Origin: Candidatus Neomicrothrix sp. UBA2131
GTDB lineage: Bacteria > Actinomycetota > Acidimicrobiia > Acidimicrobiales > MedAcidi-G1
DNA: 33,923 nucleotides
Assembly: GCA_002329075.1 (NCBI GenBank)
Contig: DCXR01000025.1
Coordinates: 24,290-58,212, forward strand
Direction: 5' to 3'
Shown: positions 1-7,813 of the stretch, piece after piece
How the letters are laid out: every line of letters starts with the position of its first letter
How positions within the stretch are numbered: the first letter of the stretch is position 1
Notes under the pieces: model-generated
What the model saw: the letters and a program-made list of their open reading frames with translations, nothing else
Told to the model about the DNA's origin: nothing
The model's database searches: none
Made by a program: the position numbers and the translations under genes

Positions 1-93
1 ACCAAGTTCGTGGTCTTCCCGCTCGACGAGCCCGACGACTGGCAGGGCACCATCAACGCCGTGGCCGACGAGTGCCTCCACCTCCAGACCTGA
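1..93 (+). CDS. C-terminal end of a luciferase-like (probably F420-dependent) oxidoreductase, partial
   Basis: Only the last 30 residues and the TGA stop lie in the window. They read in frame from base 1 and begin TKFVVFPLDEPDDW. This resembles the C-terminal end of luciferase-like monooxygenase-fold oxidoreductases, where a strand of the type (S/T)KFVVxPL is followed by a short helix and a terminal LQT. A second, complete member of this superfamily lies at 11392-12243. The dehydrogenase at 101 starts 7 bases after this stop, so the two are probably co-transcribed. The assignment rests on a short tail, and the cofactor (F420 or FMN) and substrate cannot be told. Confidence 0.6.
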   Translation, partial: TKFVVFPLDEPDDWQGTINAVADECLHLQT

Positions 94-100
94 GACCACG

Positions 101-1021
101 ATGACCCGAAACGTTGCCGTTGCTCCCGAGACTCGGCCTGAGATGCACCAGCGACTGTGCGCGGCCGTCGAAGCGGCGGGAGCGCAACGGGTCGACATGG
201 CCGAGGCAGAGGGCCTCATCTGGGCTGATCCCGCCAACACCGGGGCCTTTCCGGAACTGGTGGCGGACGCCGACCGGCTCGAATGGATCCAGCTCCCCTA
301 CGCCGGCATCGAACCCTTTGCCCACCACCTCGACGACCGCTGGACATGGACGTGCGGCAAGGGCGTGTACGCCCCTGCAGTGGCCGAGACGGCACTGGCC
401 ATGGCGCTGGCCGGCTTCAAGCACCTGCACGGCTACGCCCGCGAGCAGACGTGGTCGGCCCACGTCGGGCGCCTGCTGGCCGGCAGCCGGGTCACCCTGC
501 TGGGCGGAGGGGGCATCGCCGAGTGCCTCCTGCCGCTACTCAAGCCCTTCGGCTGCCACACCACGGTGGTCCGCCGCAGCGGGCACCCGCTCGACGGCGC
601 CGACCGGACCCTCGACGTCGGTCACCTGTCCGAGGTGCTCCCGTCCAGCGACCTGCTGATCCTCGCTCTGGCCCTCACCGACGAGACCCGCGGGATCATC
701 GACGCCACCGCCATCGACCTGCTCCCCGATGACGCCTGGATCGTGAACGTGGCGCGGGGCGGGCACATCGTCACCGACGACCTGGTCGCTGCACTGGGCG
801 AATGCCGCCTCGGCGGCGCTGCCCTCGACGTGACAGACCCCGAACCGCTGCCCGACGACCACCCGCTCTGGACACTGCCGAACTGCCTCATCACCCCGCA
901 CATCGGCAACACGCCCGAGATGGGCCTCGACCTGCTCGAGCCGTTCGTCGAGGAGAACGTGCGCCGCTTCTGCGAGGGACGCGACCTCCTCGCCCCGGTC
1001 GACGTGGCGCTCGGCTACTGA
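101..1021 (+). CDS. D-isomer-specific 2-hydroxyacid dehydrogenase, NAD(P)-binding
   Basis: This 306-residue protein belongs to the D-2-hydroxyacid dehydrogenase family, which reduces 2-oxoacids or oxidises D-2-hydroxyacids with NAD(P). The Rossmann glycine motif is seen around residue 135 as GGGGIAE, slightly off the usual GxGxxG. The three catalytic positions are all visible: Arg in NVARGG (about residue 219), Glu in DPEPLPDDHPLW (about 248) and His in TPHIGN (about 268). The N-terminal substrate half is short and divergent, as in the hydroxyisocaproate/phosphoglycerate dehydrogenase-like group. It follows the oxidoreductase tail by 7 bases, and the membrane gene at 1024 begins 2 bases after its stop, so it sits in a tight operon. 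Substrate unknown; the family call is firm. Confidence 0.85.
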   Translation: MTRNVAVAPETRPEMHQRLCAAVEAAGAQRVDMAEAEGLIWADPANTGAFPELVADADRLEWIQLPYAGIEPFAHHLDDRWTWTCGKGVYAPAVAETALAMALAGFKHLHGYAREQTWSAHVGRLLAGSRVTLLGGGGIAECLLPLLKPFGCHTTVVRRSGHPLDGADRTLDVGHLSEVLPSSDLLILALALTDETRGIIDATAIDLLPDDAWIVNVARGGHIVTDDLVAALGECRLGGAALDVTDPEPLPDDHPLWTLPNCLITPHIGNTPEMGLDLLEPFVEENVRRFCEGRDLLAPVDVALGY

Positions 1022-1023
1022 CC

Positions 1024-1395
1024 GTGGCACGGGCAGCAGCCGTGCTGTTGGCGCTGGTGTTCGGCGCAGCGGGCATCGCCAAGCTCCGGTCACCGACCGA
1101 CATCCGACGGGCCCTCGGAGGGCTGGGCCTCCCCCGGCCCGACCTGTTCGCGGTAGCGCTCCCGGTCGTCGAGCTGGCCACCGCCCTGCTGTTGCTCCTC
1201 GACCCCCTCACGGGCGGCGCCGGCGCAGTGGCCCTCCTCGCTGCGTTCACCACGCTGCTGGTCGGCCGGCTCCGGACCGGCCACACCGGGGGCTGCGGAT
1301 GCTTCGGCGCCTGGTCGACGAAGCCGCTCTCGTGGAGGGACGTGGTACGCAACCTCGCACTCATCGCCGTCGGCTGCGTCGCTGTCCTCGGCTGA
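1024..1395 (+). CDS. MauE/DoxX-like small membrane protein
   Basis: A 123-residue, four-helix membrane protein. I chose the GTG at 1024 because it lies just after the upstream stop and puts the start directly before the first hydrophobic helix (AVLLALVFGAAGIAKL). Later helices cover roughly residues 40-60, 65-82 and 105-122. Between helices three and four is GGCGCFG, the CGCFG-type motif of the MauE family. MauE-like proteins help form disulfides or mature periplasmic redox proteins, often next to thioredoxin-like partners; none is visible here, so the role is inferred from family only. The next gene is 52 bases downstream. Confidence 0.7.
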   Translation: MARAAAVLLALVFGAAGIAKLRSPTDIRRALGGLGLPRPDLFAVALPVVELATALLLLLDPLTGGAGAVALLAAFTTLLVGRLRTGHTGGCGCFGAWSTKPLSWRDVVRNLALIAVGCVAVLG

Positions 1396-1447
1396 TGAGC
1401 ACCGAAGGTCGGCTGGTACCTTGCACGGGACCTGACCGGGAGAACAC

Positions 1448-2176
1448 ATGGACGCCCTGACCGCCGCACGACAGATCGCCGAACCCGTCCAGGTGCTCGG
1501 CGCCAGGTTCATGCTCGACGGCGCCGCCTATGCACGTGGACCCGAACTGGGCCTCCCGCCCGGCATGGGCACCTACTTCCTCGGCCGATTCGGCGTCCTC
1601 GGTGATGTCGACACCGACGCCGTCATCGAAGCCGCCCACTTCTGGAACCCCGACCTGATCCGGGCCAACTGGACCGACAGCGCCGATATCGGTGCCGGAG
1701 CCGGGGGTGCGGCATACGGCGTGATCTGCGCCGAGAGGGGACGCGACTACCTCGACGGCTTCGCCGGCTCCGGTCGGCTGGCCGATCTGCTCGCCACCGT
1801 TGCCGACAATGCCGACGACGCCGGTGCCGCCCTGTTCGCCGGCTGGCGTGACCTCGAACGCCCCGACGACGACGCCGGCCGCGCCTACCTGCTGGTACAG
1901 ACCATCCGCGAGCTGCGCTTCTGCCGGCACGTGGTCGCCGCCAGGGCCGACGGTGCCGACCCGGCCGGCATGGTCCTGTCCCACAGCGGCGAAGATCAGG
2001 TGAAGCTCTTCGGCTGGGGTGACACCGACGTCGAACCCGTCGCCGCCGACCGCATGGACGCCATCGAAAAGGCAACCGACGAGGCCTCGGCCGCAGACCT
2101 CTCACCCTTCTCCGACGACGAGCGCTCAGAGCTCGTCGAACTGGCAACGGCAGCGCACGCCCACGCCACGGCCTGA
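1448..2176 (+). CDS. SCO6745-like protein of unknown function
   Basis: A 242-residue soluble protein with no signal peptide or membrane segment. The layout matches, as far as I can recognise, an actinobacterial family typified by Streptomyces SCO6745: an N-terminal helix (AARQIAEPVQVLG), a GMGTYFLGRFGVLGDV-like segment near residue 40 and a WNPDLIRANW segment near residue 68. These proteins are all-helical and no reaction is established that I can name. The ATG at 1448 follows GGGAG by a few bases, and TACCTT at 1417 is a plausible -10 box. It lies 30 bases before the acyl-CoA synthetase gene, so the two may share a transcript. Confidence 0.5.
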   Translation: MDALTAARQIAEPVQVLGARFMLDGAAYARGPELGLPPGMGTYFLGRFGVLGDVDTDAVIEAAHFWNPDLIRANWTDSADIGAGAGGAAYGVICAERGRDYLDGFAGSGRLADLLATVADNADDAGAALFAGWRDLERPDDDAGRAYLLVQTIRELRFCRHVVAARADGADPAGMVLSHSGEDQVKLFGWGDTDVEPVAADRMDAIEKATDEASAADLSPFSDDERSELVELATAAHAHATA

Positions 2177-2206
2177 GCCCTGGCCCAGACAGAAAGCGAG
2201 CACCCC

Positions 2207-3829
2207 ATGGACGGCCTGATGATGGACACCCCGCTGTCGCTGGTCCACCTGTTCGACCGCGCAACGAAGCTCCATGCCTCCAAGGAGATAGTGACGGCCT
2301 CACCCGCTGGCCGGTCACGCCTCTCCTACGGCGAGTGGGGTGAGCGCACACGCCTCCTCGGTGGTGTCCTCGACGACCTCGGCATCAGCGCCGACGGCCG
2401 CGTCGCCACGTTCGCCTGGAACACCGCACGCCACCTCGAGCTCTACTTCGCCCCGCCGTGCACCGGCCGGGTGTCGCACACACTCAACCTGAGGTTGTTC
2501 CCCGAGCAGCTCACCTACATCGTCAACCACGCCGAGGACGAGGTCATCTTCCTCGACCACTCGGTGGCCGGGCTGATCTGGCCGCTCATGGACCAGTTCG
2601 ACACGGTCCGCCACGTGGTCCTCATGGACGACGGCGCCCCGGCACCCGATGCCGATGCCATCCGCCCCGAGGTCCACGACTACGAGGACCTGCTCGCCGC
2701 CGCATCACCCACCGACTGGCTCGACGTCGACGAGAACCGGGCCGGCTCGATGATGTACACCTCGGGCACCACCGGGAACCCCAAGGGTGTCGTCTACTCG
2801 CACCGCTCGATGGTGCTGCACACCTTCGGGGCGATGATGTCCGACACCCTCGGGGTAAGCGAACGCGACGTGATCCTTCCCGTGGTGCCCATGTTCCACG
2901 CCAACGCCTGGGGGCTCGCCCACGCCGGCGTCGCCACCGGGGCCACGCTCGTGATGCCCGGACCCGACCTCAGCGCCCCGTCCCTGGCTGATCTCATCGA
3001 GTCCGAACGGGTCACCCTGGCCGCAGGCGTGCCCACCATCTGGATGGGCGTGCTTCCCGAACTCGAGGGCCGCGACGTCTCGGCCCTGCGGGCCATCCCG
3101 TGCGGCGGTTCGGCAGTCCCCCGGGCCCTCTCCGAGGGCTACCGGAAGCAGACCGGACTGCCGATCCTGCAAGCCTGGGGCATGACGGAAACCAGCCCCC
3201 TCGCTGCGGTGTGCAACATCAAGTCCACGCTCGACCACCTCGACGACGACGCCAAAGCCGACCTGCGCACCACCGTCGGGCTCATCACCCCGGGCGTCGA
3301 CTTCCGCATCGCCGACCAGGAGACCGACGAGGATCTTCCATGGGACGGCGAGTCGCGCGGCGAACTGCAGGTCCGGGGACCATGGGTGGCGCGCACGTAC
3401 TACAACGACGACCGGGCCGCAGAGTCGTTCACCGCCGACGGATGGCTCAAGACCGGCGATGTCGCCATCGCCGACGCCGAGGGCTACGTACGCCTCGTCG
3501 ACCGCACCAAGGACCTCGTCAAGTCCGGCGGTGAATGGGTCAGCTCGGTGCAACTCGAGAACGAGATCATGGCCCACCCCGACGTTGCCGAAGCCGCCGT
3601 AATCGGCGTGACCTCCACCAAGTGGGGCGAGCGGCCGATGGCCTGCGTGGTAGTAGCCGAGGGAGCCACCCTCACCACCGACGACATCCTGTCCTGGCTC
3701 GAGGACCGGGTAGTCAGGTGGTGGTACCCGGACCGGGTCGAGTTCATCGACGAGGTCCCCAAGACCTCGGTCGGCAAGTTCTCGAAGAAGACCCTCCGGG
3801 ACCGCTTCACCGACGTGGTCGTGGACTAG
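2207..3829 (+). CDS. Medium/long-chain fatty acyl-CoA synthetase (AMP-forming)
   Basis: This 540-residue protein is an ANL-superfamily ligase that makes acyl-CoA from a carboxylic acid, ATP and CoA through an acyl-adenylate. The P-loop MMYTSGTTGNPKG is near residue 182, the motif GMTETSP near 325, the hinge DRTKDLVKSGGEWVSS near 430 and the C-terminal catalytic Lys in TSVGKFSKK near 525. Full length for the FadD/AlkK-like group. An alternative ATG 15 bases downstream is possible. It probably feeds acyl chains to beta-oxidation genes elsewhere in the window. The next gene, the P450, is on the opposite strand and ends 48 bases away. The acid activated is not known. Confidence 0.9.
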   Translation: MDGLMMDTPLSLVHLFDRATKLHASKEIVTASPAGRSRLSYGEWGERTRLLGGVLDDLGISADGRVATFAWNTARHLELYFAPPCTGRVSHTLNLRLFPEQLTYIVNHAEDEVIFLDHSVAGLIWPLMDQFDTVRHVVLMDDGAPAPDADAIRPEVHDYEDLLAAASPTDWLDVDENRAGSMMYTSGTTGNPKGVVYSHRSMVLHTFGAMMSDTLGVSERDVILPVVPMFHANAWGLAHAGVATGATLVMPGPDLSAPSLADLIESERVTLAAGVPTIWMGVLPELEGRDVSALRAIPCGGSAVPRALSEGYRKQTGLPILQAWGMTETSPLAAVCNIKSTLDHLDDDAKADLRTTVGLITPGVDFRIADQETDEDLPWDGESRGELQVRGPWVARTYYNDDRAAESFTADGWLKTGDVAIADAEGYVRLVDRTKDLVKSGGEWVSSVQLENEIMAHPDVAEAAVIGVTSTKWGERPMACVVVAEGATLTTDDILSWLEDRVVRWWYPDRVEFIDEVPKTSVGKFSKKTLRDRFTDVVVD

Positions 3830-3877
3830 ATCCCCGAGGAGACTTCGACGAGTTGACGGAGGCTGAGCGTCTCTGCG

Positions 3878-5122
3878 CTACCAGGCGCAGGGCAGGTGCT
3901 TGACGCCGTTGACGAACCCGCTGGTCAGGCGGTCCGGTTCACCCGTGGCGTGGATCCCCGGCACCCGTTCGGACAACTCCCGCCACATGACGGTGACCTC
4001 CCGCCGTGCCAGGTGGGCACCGAGGCAGAAGTGCGGTCCCGGCGCACCGAAGCCGAAGTGGTCGTTGGGGCTGCGCAGGACGTCGAAGCCATGCGGGTCG
4101 GAGAACACGGCGGGATCCCTGTTGACGGCCCAGTAGTACAGGACCACCTTGTCTCCGGCGGCGAACTCCCGCTCGCCCAGGCGGACGCCGTCGCGGGTGG
4201 CAGTGCGCCGCATCGAGATCACAGGTGACGCCCAGCGAACGACCTCCTCGACCGCGGTCGGCGCCACGCCCTCGAAGTCGTCCCACCAGACGGCCCGCTG
4301 GTCCTCGTGCTCCGTCAGCAGGTGGAGCGCCCACGAGATGGCGTTGCGGGTGGTCTCGTTGCCGGCCACGAGCAACAGGATGAAGAACGAGGCGATCTCG
4401 TCGTGTTCGAGGCGTTCGCCGTCGACCACGGCGTGGACCAGGGTCGAGGTCAGGTCGTCGGTCGGACTCCCGACCCGCTCGGCGATCAGCTCCTGCATCA
4501 GTTCCGTCAGCTGCCAGGCAGCCAAGAACAGCTGGGCACCCAGGTCGACGTCGTCCCTTCGGTACTCGTCGTCCTGGCTCCCCAGGATCGTGTTGGACTG
4601 TTCGAACACCATCCCCCGGTACTCCTCAGGGACCCCCATCATCTCGCAGATGATCTGCAACGGCAGGCGGGTCGCCACCTCCATCACGAAGTCGCAGGGT
4701 CCACGCTCGAGCAGGTCGTCGACCACCTCTCCGGCGATCCGCTGGACGGAGTCCTCGAGCGCCCGGATGCGTCCCGGCGTGAACCCGGCCGAGATGACCG
4801 ACCGCAGCCGCCTGTGGCGTGGATCGTCCATCGAGATCATCGACCCGAAGAAGCGGGTCAGTTCGTTGCTCGGCAGGTCCACCGGGGACGTCCCGCCCTC
4901 GCCGCTGCAGAAGTCCTCCGGCCTACGGCTGGCTTCCGCCACGTCGCCGTGCCTCACCAGGGCGTGGTACCCACGTTGCGGGAACTGGTCCGTGACTTCG
5001 GCGGGCAACTCGAAGTAGCGGTAGGGGTCCTCGGCACGCAACAGGTCGAAGGCGTCCGCACGCTCGGAGAGGGGCCGATCCCAGAACCTCGGGTCCGAAA
5101 GGTCGATCGCTGCCAGGTCCAT
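3878..5122 (-). CDS. Cytochrome P450, CYP125/CYP142-like
   Basis: The open frame extends further upstream, but the natural N-terminus is MDLAAIDL, starting at 5122 and giving 414 residues, normal for a soluble bacterial P450. Visible features are the ISMDDPRHRRLR helix C region (about residue 100), the oxygen-binding I helix AGNETTR (about 250), ExxR in EEVVRW (about 287) and the heme-binding segment FGFGAPGPHFCLG with the thiolate Cys near residue 366. The SMISMDDP and FTPGR segments resemble actinobacterial P450s that hydroxylate sterol side chains or fatty acids (CYP125, CYP142, CYP124). Substrate class is inference. It shares its upstream region with the PuuD-type gene on the plus strand. 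Confidence 0.88.
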   Translation of the reverse strand: MDLAAIDLSDPRFWDRPLSERADAFDLLRAEDPYRYFELPAEVTDQFPQRGYHALVRHGDVAEASRRPEDFCSGEGGTSPVDLPSNELTRFFGSMISMDDPRHRRLRSVISAGFTPGRIRALEDSVQRIAGEVVDDLLERGPCDFVMEVATRLPLQIICEMMGVPEEYRGMVFEQSNTILGSQDDEYRRDDVDLGAQLFLAAWQLTELMQELIAERVGSPTDDLTSTLVHAVVDGERLEHDEIASFFILLLVAGNETTRNAISWALHLLTEHEDQRAVWWDDFEGVAPTAVEEVVRWASPVISMRRTATRDGVRLGEREFAAGDKVVLYYWAVNRDPAVFSDPHGFDVLRSPNDHFGFGAPGPHFCLGAHLARREVTVMWRELSERVPGIHATGEPDRLTSGFVNGVKHLPCAW

Positions 5123-5277
5123 CCACTGATGCTGGCACCCGGGTCCTGGGCGGCGGGAATCGGAGGAATCCCGGCCCATCGAACCGCGGATGCCTTGCGC
5201 GCCGCACGGGGCGTGCCATGATCGGGCCTTCCGAGGGCCTGTCCCTCCTTTCCCGCCCCCTACCCGGAGCAACGAAC

Positions 5278-6051
5278 ATGGAACTCTTCAACGACTGGAT
5301 GGGCAGTGGAGGGGGTGGCCAAGCCATCGGTCGCTACGCCCACTACCTGGCCGGCATCACCTGGATCGGCCTCCTCTACTTCTTCAACTTCATCCAGGGC
5401 GCAGCCTTCGGAGAGATGAGCGACGGCGCCAAGGGTGAGGCACTCCGCAAGATCACCTGGCGCACGCTGTGGTGGTTCCGCTGGGCCGCCCTGCTGACCT
5501 TCCTGTCGGGTGTCTGGATCCTCGCCCACCAACGGGCCTTCGGCGAACTGATGCCGGACTACTGGAACACCTCCGCCGGTGTCGGCATCGCCTTCGGCTC
5601 CCTTCTCGGCACCACGATGGCAGCCAACGTCTGGATGGTCATCTGGCCGGCACAACAGATCGCCATCGGCTCCTCGGTGTCGGTAAGCGAGGGCGGCGAG
5701 GCCGACCCCGCCGCCCCGGCCGCCGCCAAGCGGGCCGCCAGGGCAAGCCGGGTCAACACACTGTTCTCGATCCCACTGGTGTTCTTCATGATGTGGCCCA
5801 GCCACTTCGCTTCGGCGTTCGGCGATGAGATCATGGGCGGCATCGGCTTCGGCCCGTCCGCCGGCGGCCGCTGGACCCTGTGGATCGCCTTCCTGGTGAT
5901 CTGGATCGTGATGGAGGCGTCAGCGCTCGGGAAGTTGGGCGGCTACGACAACGCCATCAACAGGGTCGTCCTCGACAAGCACCAGGACACGATCAAGTGC
6001 GGCTTCGCCATCACGATCGTGCTCTACGCACTCTTCGAGATCGTCGCCTGA
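5278..6051 (+). CDS. Urate hydroxylase PuuD-type membrane domain (Urate_ox_N family), without cytochrome c domain
   Basis: A 257-residue integral membrane protein starting MELFNDWM; GGAG lies a few bases before this ATG, so I prefer it to the ATG 60 bases upstream. Hydrophobic segments lie near residues 17-38, 62-82, 100-125, 160-182, 200-220 and 240-257. The motifs HYLAGITWIGLLYFFNFIQG, LWWFRWAALLTFLSG, NVWMVIWPAQQ and NTLFSIPLVFFMMWPSHF match the N-terminal membrane domain of PuuD. Full PuuD proteins oxidise urate and carry a C-terminal cytochrome c; this protein has no CxxCH. No purine genes are nearby, so urate oxidation is not shown, and an uncharacterised electron-transport role is equally possible. 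Confidence 0.75.
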   Translation: MELFNDWMGSGGGGQAIGRYAHYLAGITWIGLLYFFNFIQGAAFGEMSDGAKGEALRKITWRTLWWFRWAALLTFLSGVWILAHQRAFGELMPDYWNTSAGVGIAFGSLLGTTMAANVWMVIWPAQQIAIGSSVSVSEGGEADPAAPAAAKRAARASRVNTLFSIPLVFFMMWPSHFASAFGDEIMGGIGFGPSAGGRWTLWIAFLVIWIVMEASALGKLGGYDNAINRVVLDKHQDTIKCGFAITIVLYALFEIVA

Positions 6052-6084
6052 ACCGAGCGCCGGGGGCGCCCACCCGGACCCTGC

Positions 6085-6462
6085 TCAACCAACCGTGAGT
6101 CGTGCCTCCATGCCCGATGAGCGATGCCCGGCAATGTCGCAGTAGAGGATGTAACGGCCGGGTTCCAGCGTCAGGTTGCCTGAATCGGTGCCGCCGTCTT
6201 CGACGACGAGGCGCATCTCGTCCTCCATGCCCTCGACCACGAGCGTGTGCTCCTGAATGCCGACCTGGCTGAGCCTGAAGGTGATCTCGCCGGCAACCGC
6301 CGAGAAGCCGTCGGCGTTGTAGTCCTGTCGGTCGAACGCCTCGACGCGGACGGTACGGCCGTCCCCGACGGGATCCGCATCCCCACCGTCACCACCTCCG
6401 CCGCAGGCGGTCAGGAGGATTGCCACGGCAACCGATTCGCCGATGGTGCTGCGAAGTCTCAT
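6085..6462 (-). CDS. Cupredoxin-like lipoprotein
   Basis: A 125-residue exported protein. GGAG lies six bases before the ATG at 6462, which is why I prefer it over the in-frame ATG at 6468. The N-terminus is a lipoprotein signal ending in LLTAC, followed by a Gly/Asp-rich linker. The remaining 90 residues form a cupredoxin-like domain: a His in QEHTLVVEG, then a C-terminal copper loop YCDIAGHRSSGM with Cys, His and Met spaced as in type 1 copper sites. It is probably an outer-face copper electron carrier or copper-binding protein. It converges with the PuuD-type gene (33 bases between stops) and diverges from the kinase gene at 6516. Confidence 0.8.
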   Translation of the reverse strand: MRLRSTIGESVAVAILLTACGGGGDGGDADPVGDGRTVRVEAFDRQDYNADGFSAVAGEITFRLSQVGIQEHTLVVEGMEDEMRLVVEDGGTDSGNLTLEPGRYILYCDIAGHRSSGMEARLTVG

Positions 6463-6515
6463 GGGCATCTCCGACGGGATCGTCCGGTGTGTTCGGGTCA
6501 CCGTCGAGGCTAGCG

Positions 6516-7424
6516 ATGGGCGATGATGGCGGCGTGTTGCACATGGCACTCCTGGCCAACCCCGAGGCGCGTGCCGGTCGCGCCGCCGCCGACCTGGAGC
6601 GGGTACTGGGGCGACTGCAGGACCACGGGATCCGACCCGAAGTGCTCACTGCCGCCTCGGCCGGGGCATCCACCGAGGCCGCACGCCACGCCGTGTCCAA
6701 CGGGACCACGCGCCTCCTCGTCCTCGGCGGTGACGGCATCATGCACCTGGCGGCCGGTGCCCTCGTCGACACTTCGACGGTGCTGGGTGCCATACCCGCC
6801 GGCACCGGCAACGACTTCGCCCGGGCGCTCGGGTTGCTCACGGGAAACCTGGAGCAGCGGGTCGACACCGCCCTTCTCGACCCGGCTGTGATCGACGCAA
6901 TCGATGTCGAAGGGCGCACCGCCCTGACGAGCGTCATCGCCGGCTTCCCCTCTGAAGTCAATGCCCGGGCCAACCGCATGTCGTTCCCGAAGGGGACCGC
7001 CCGGTACACGATCGCCACGCTCCTCGAACTCCCCCGCATGCGACCCGCCGAATACCGGATAGTCCTCGACGGCGAGGCGCAGGATCTCCGGGCCACCGTG
7101 GTCGTCGTGGCCAACACCCGCTTCTTCGGTGCCGGCATGGACATCTGTCCCGATGCCGACCCCACCGACGGCCTGCTCGACGTCTGCATAGTCGGCGACG
7201 CCGGGCGCCTCGAACTGCTGCGTTCGTTCCAGAAGGTCAAGGCCGGCAACCACGTCGACCACCCCAGGGTCACCATGTTCCGGGCAACCGAGGTGGAGGT
7301 CGGGGGCATCGGAAGGGTTCGGGCCGATGGCGAGCCCTTCGGCGGGCTTCCGGTGCGGATGAGGGCAACCCCCGGGGCGCTGATGGTGGCGGGCGCTTCG
7401 GTGCACAGGGGTGATCGCGTCTAA
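6516..7424 (+). CDS. Diacylglycerol/sphingosine kinase-family lipid kinase
   Basis: A 302-residue protein of the DAGK catalytic-domain family (DgkB, YegS and LCB5-like), which phosphorylates lipid hydroxyls with ATP. I chose the ATG at 6516 because GAGG lies six bases upstream; the longer frame would run into the divergent lipoprotein gene. Motifs seen: LANPEARAG at the N-terminus, LVLGGDGIMHLA near residue 75 (the GGDG nucleotide-binding loop) and IPAGTGNDFAR near 95. The C-terminal beta domain contains GAGMDICPDADPTDGLLDV, typical of the family. The real substrate may be diacylglycerol or another lipid. The selenoprotein gene begins 10 bases after its stop. Confidence 0.88.
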   Translation: MGDDGGVLHMALLANPEARAGRAAADLERVLGRLQDHGIRPEVLTAASAGASTEAARHAVSNGTTRLLVLGGDGIMHLAAGALVDTSTVLGAIPAGTGNDFARALGLLTGNLEQRVDTALLDPAVIDAIDVEGRTALTSVIAGFPSEVNARANRMSFPKGTARYTIATLLELPRMRPAEYRIVLDGEAQDLRATVVVVANTRFFGAGMDICPDADPTDGLLDVCIVGDAGRLELLRSFQKVKAGNHVDHPRVTMFRATEVEVGGIGRVRADGEPFGGLPVRMRATPGALMVAGASVHRGDRV

Positions 7425-7427
7425 CGT
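7422..7427 (+). promoter_or_regulatory. Possible -10 box for the SelW-like gene (leaderless)
   Basis: TAACGT, overlapping the stop codon of the lipid kinase gene, lies 7 bases before the ATG at 7435. This is the right place for a -10 box giving a leaderless transcript, and there is no Shine-Dalgarno sequence before this ATG. I see no good -35 box. Confidence 0.3.
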
Positions 7428-7434
7428 CGGGCCC

Positions 7435-7704
7435 ATGGCACACCACATTGAGATCACCTACTGCGTCCCCTGAGACTATTCGGCCCGCGCCGTGAGCGCG
7501 GTGAGCGACCTGCTGACCGACTACCAGCACGTCATCGACGACATTCGGCTGGTCGCCGGCGACAACGGCGCCTTCGAGGTCGTCGTCGACGGCGAACTCG
7601 TGTACTCGAAGCACGCCACCGGCCGGCATGCCGAGCCGGGCGAGGTGCTCGGAATCTTCCGCGACATCCTCGGTGCCGACGTCCCCGTCTACGCCGACCA
7701 GTAG
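7435..7704 (+). CDS. SelW-like Rdx-family selenoprotein (in-frame TGA = selenocysteine)
   Basis: This gene is missed or shortened if TGA is read as stop. Reading from ATG 7435 through TGA at 7471-7473 gives an uninterrupted 89-residue protein starting MAHHIEITYCVPUDYSARA, where U is residue 13. It is a small thioredoxin-fold protein of the Rdx family (SelW/SelT/SelH), with Cys10 and Sec13 forming the CxxU redox motif, and a typical later segment GDNGAFEVVVDGELVYSK followed by GRHAEPGEVL. Family members are thiol oxidoreductases whose partner is poorly known. A perfect hairpin with a G in its apical loop begins 11 bases after the TGA. The downstream remainder would otherwise start at an unconvincing GTG with no redox motif. 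It lies 10 bases after the lipid kinase and 109 bases before rubrerythrin. The peptide and family fit are strong; protein-level proof is lacking. Confidence 0.9.
7485..7501 (+). promoter_or_regulatory. Bacterial SECIS hairpin of the SelW-like gene
   Basis: CCGCGC (7485-7490) pairs perfectly with GCGCGG (7496-7501) around the loop CGTGA. The apical loop starts 18 bases after the TGA, inside the 16-37 base range described for bacterial SECIS elements, and has a G at loop position two as that pattern requires. SelB bound here would deliver Sec-tRNA to the UGA. GC-rich coding DNA forms such hairpins by chance fairly often, so the protein evidence carries most weight. Confidence 0.75.
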
Positions 7705-7758
7705 CCGGAATCGCCCGCCGGTCCAGTCCGAAACGGGACAACCCCGAGATGGCGCGCC

Positions 7759-7764
7759 TAGGAT
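7759..7764 (+). promoter_or_regulatory. Possible -10 box for the rubrerythrin gene
   Basis: TAGGAT lies 49 bases before the rubrerythrin ATG in the gap after the SelW-like gene. GGGACA 18 bases upstream is a weak -35 candidate. It suggests that rubrerythrin can be transcribed separately from the selenoprotein gene. Confidence 0.3.
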
Positions 7765-7813
7765 TCGCCACCTGACAACAGCCCGCTATTCCCCCGATTC
7801 ATCAGGAGTATCC

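Noticed and set aside
6057..6069. 5-bp GC hairpin after the PuuD-type gene as a terminator
   Set aside because: Stem too short and without a T-run; expected by chance in this base composition.
7492..7704. Stand-alone 70-residue gene starting at GTG 7492
   Set aside because: It is the part of the SelW-like selenoprotein after the Sec codon; the natural N-terminus and the redox motif lie upstream of the TGA.
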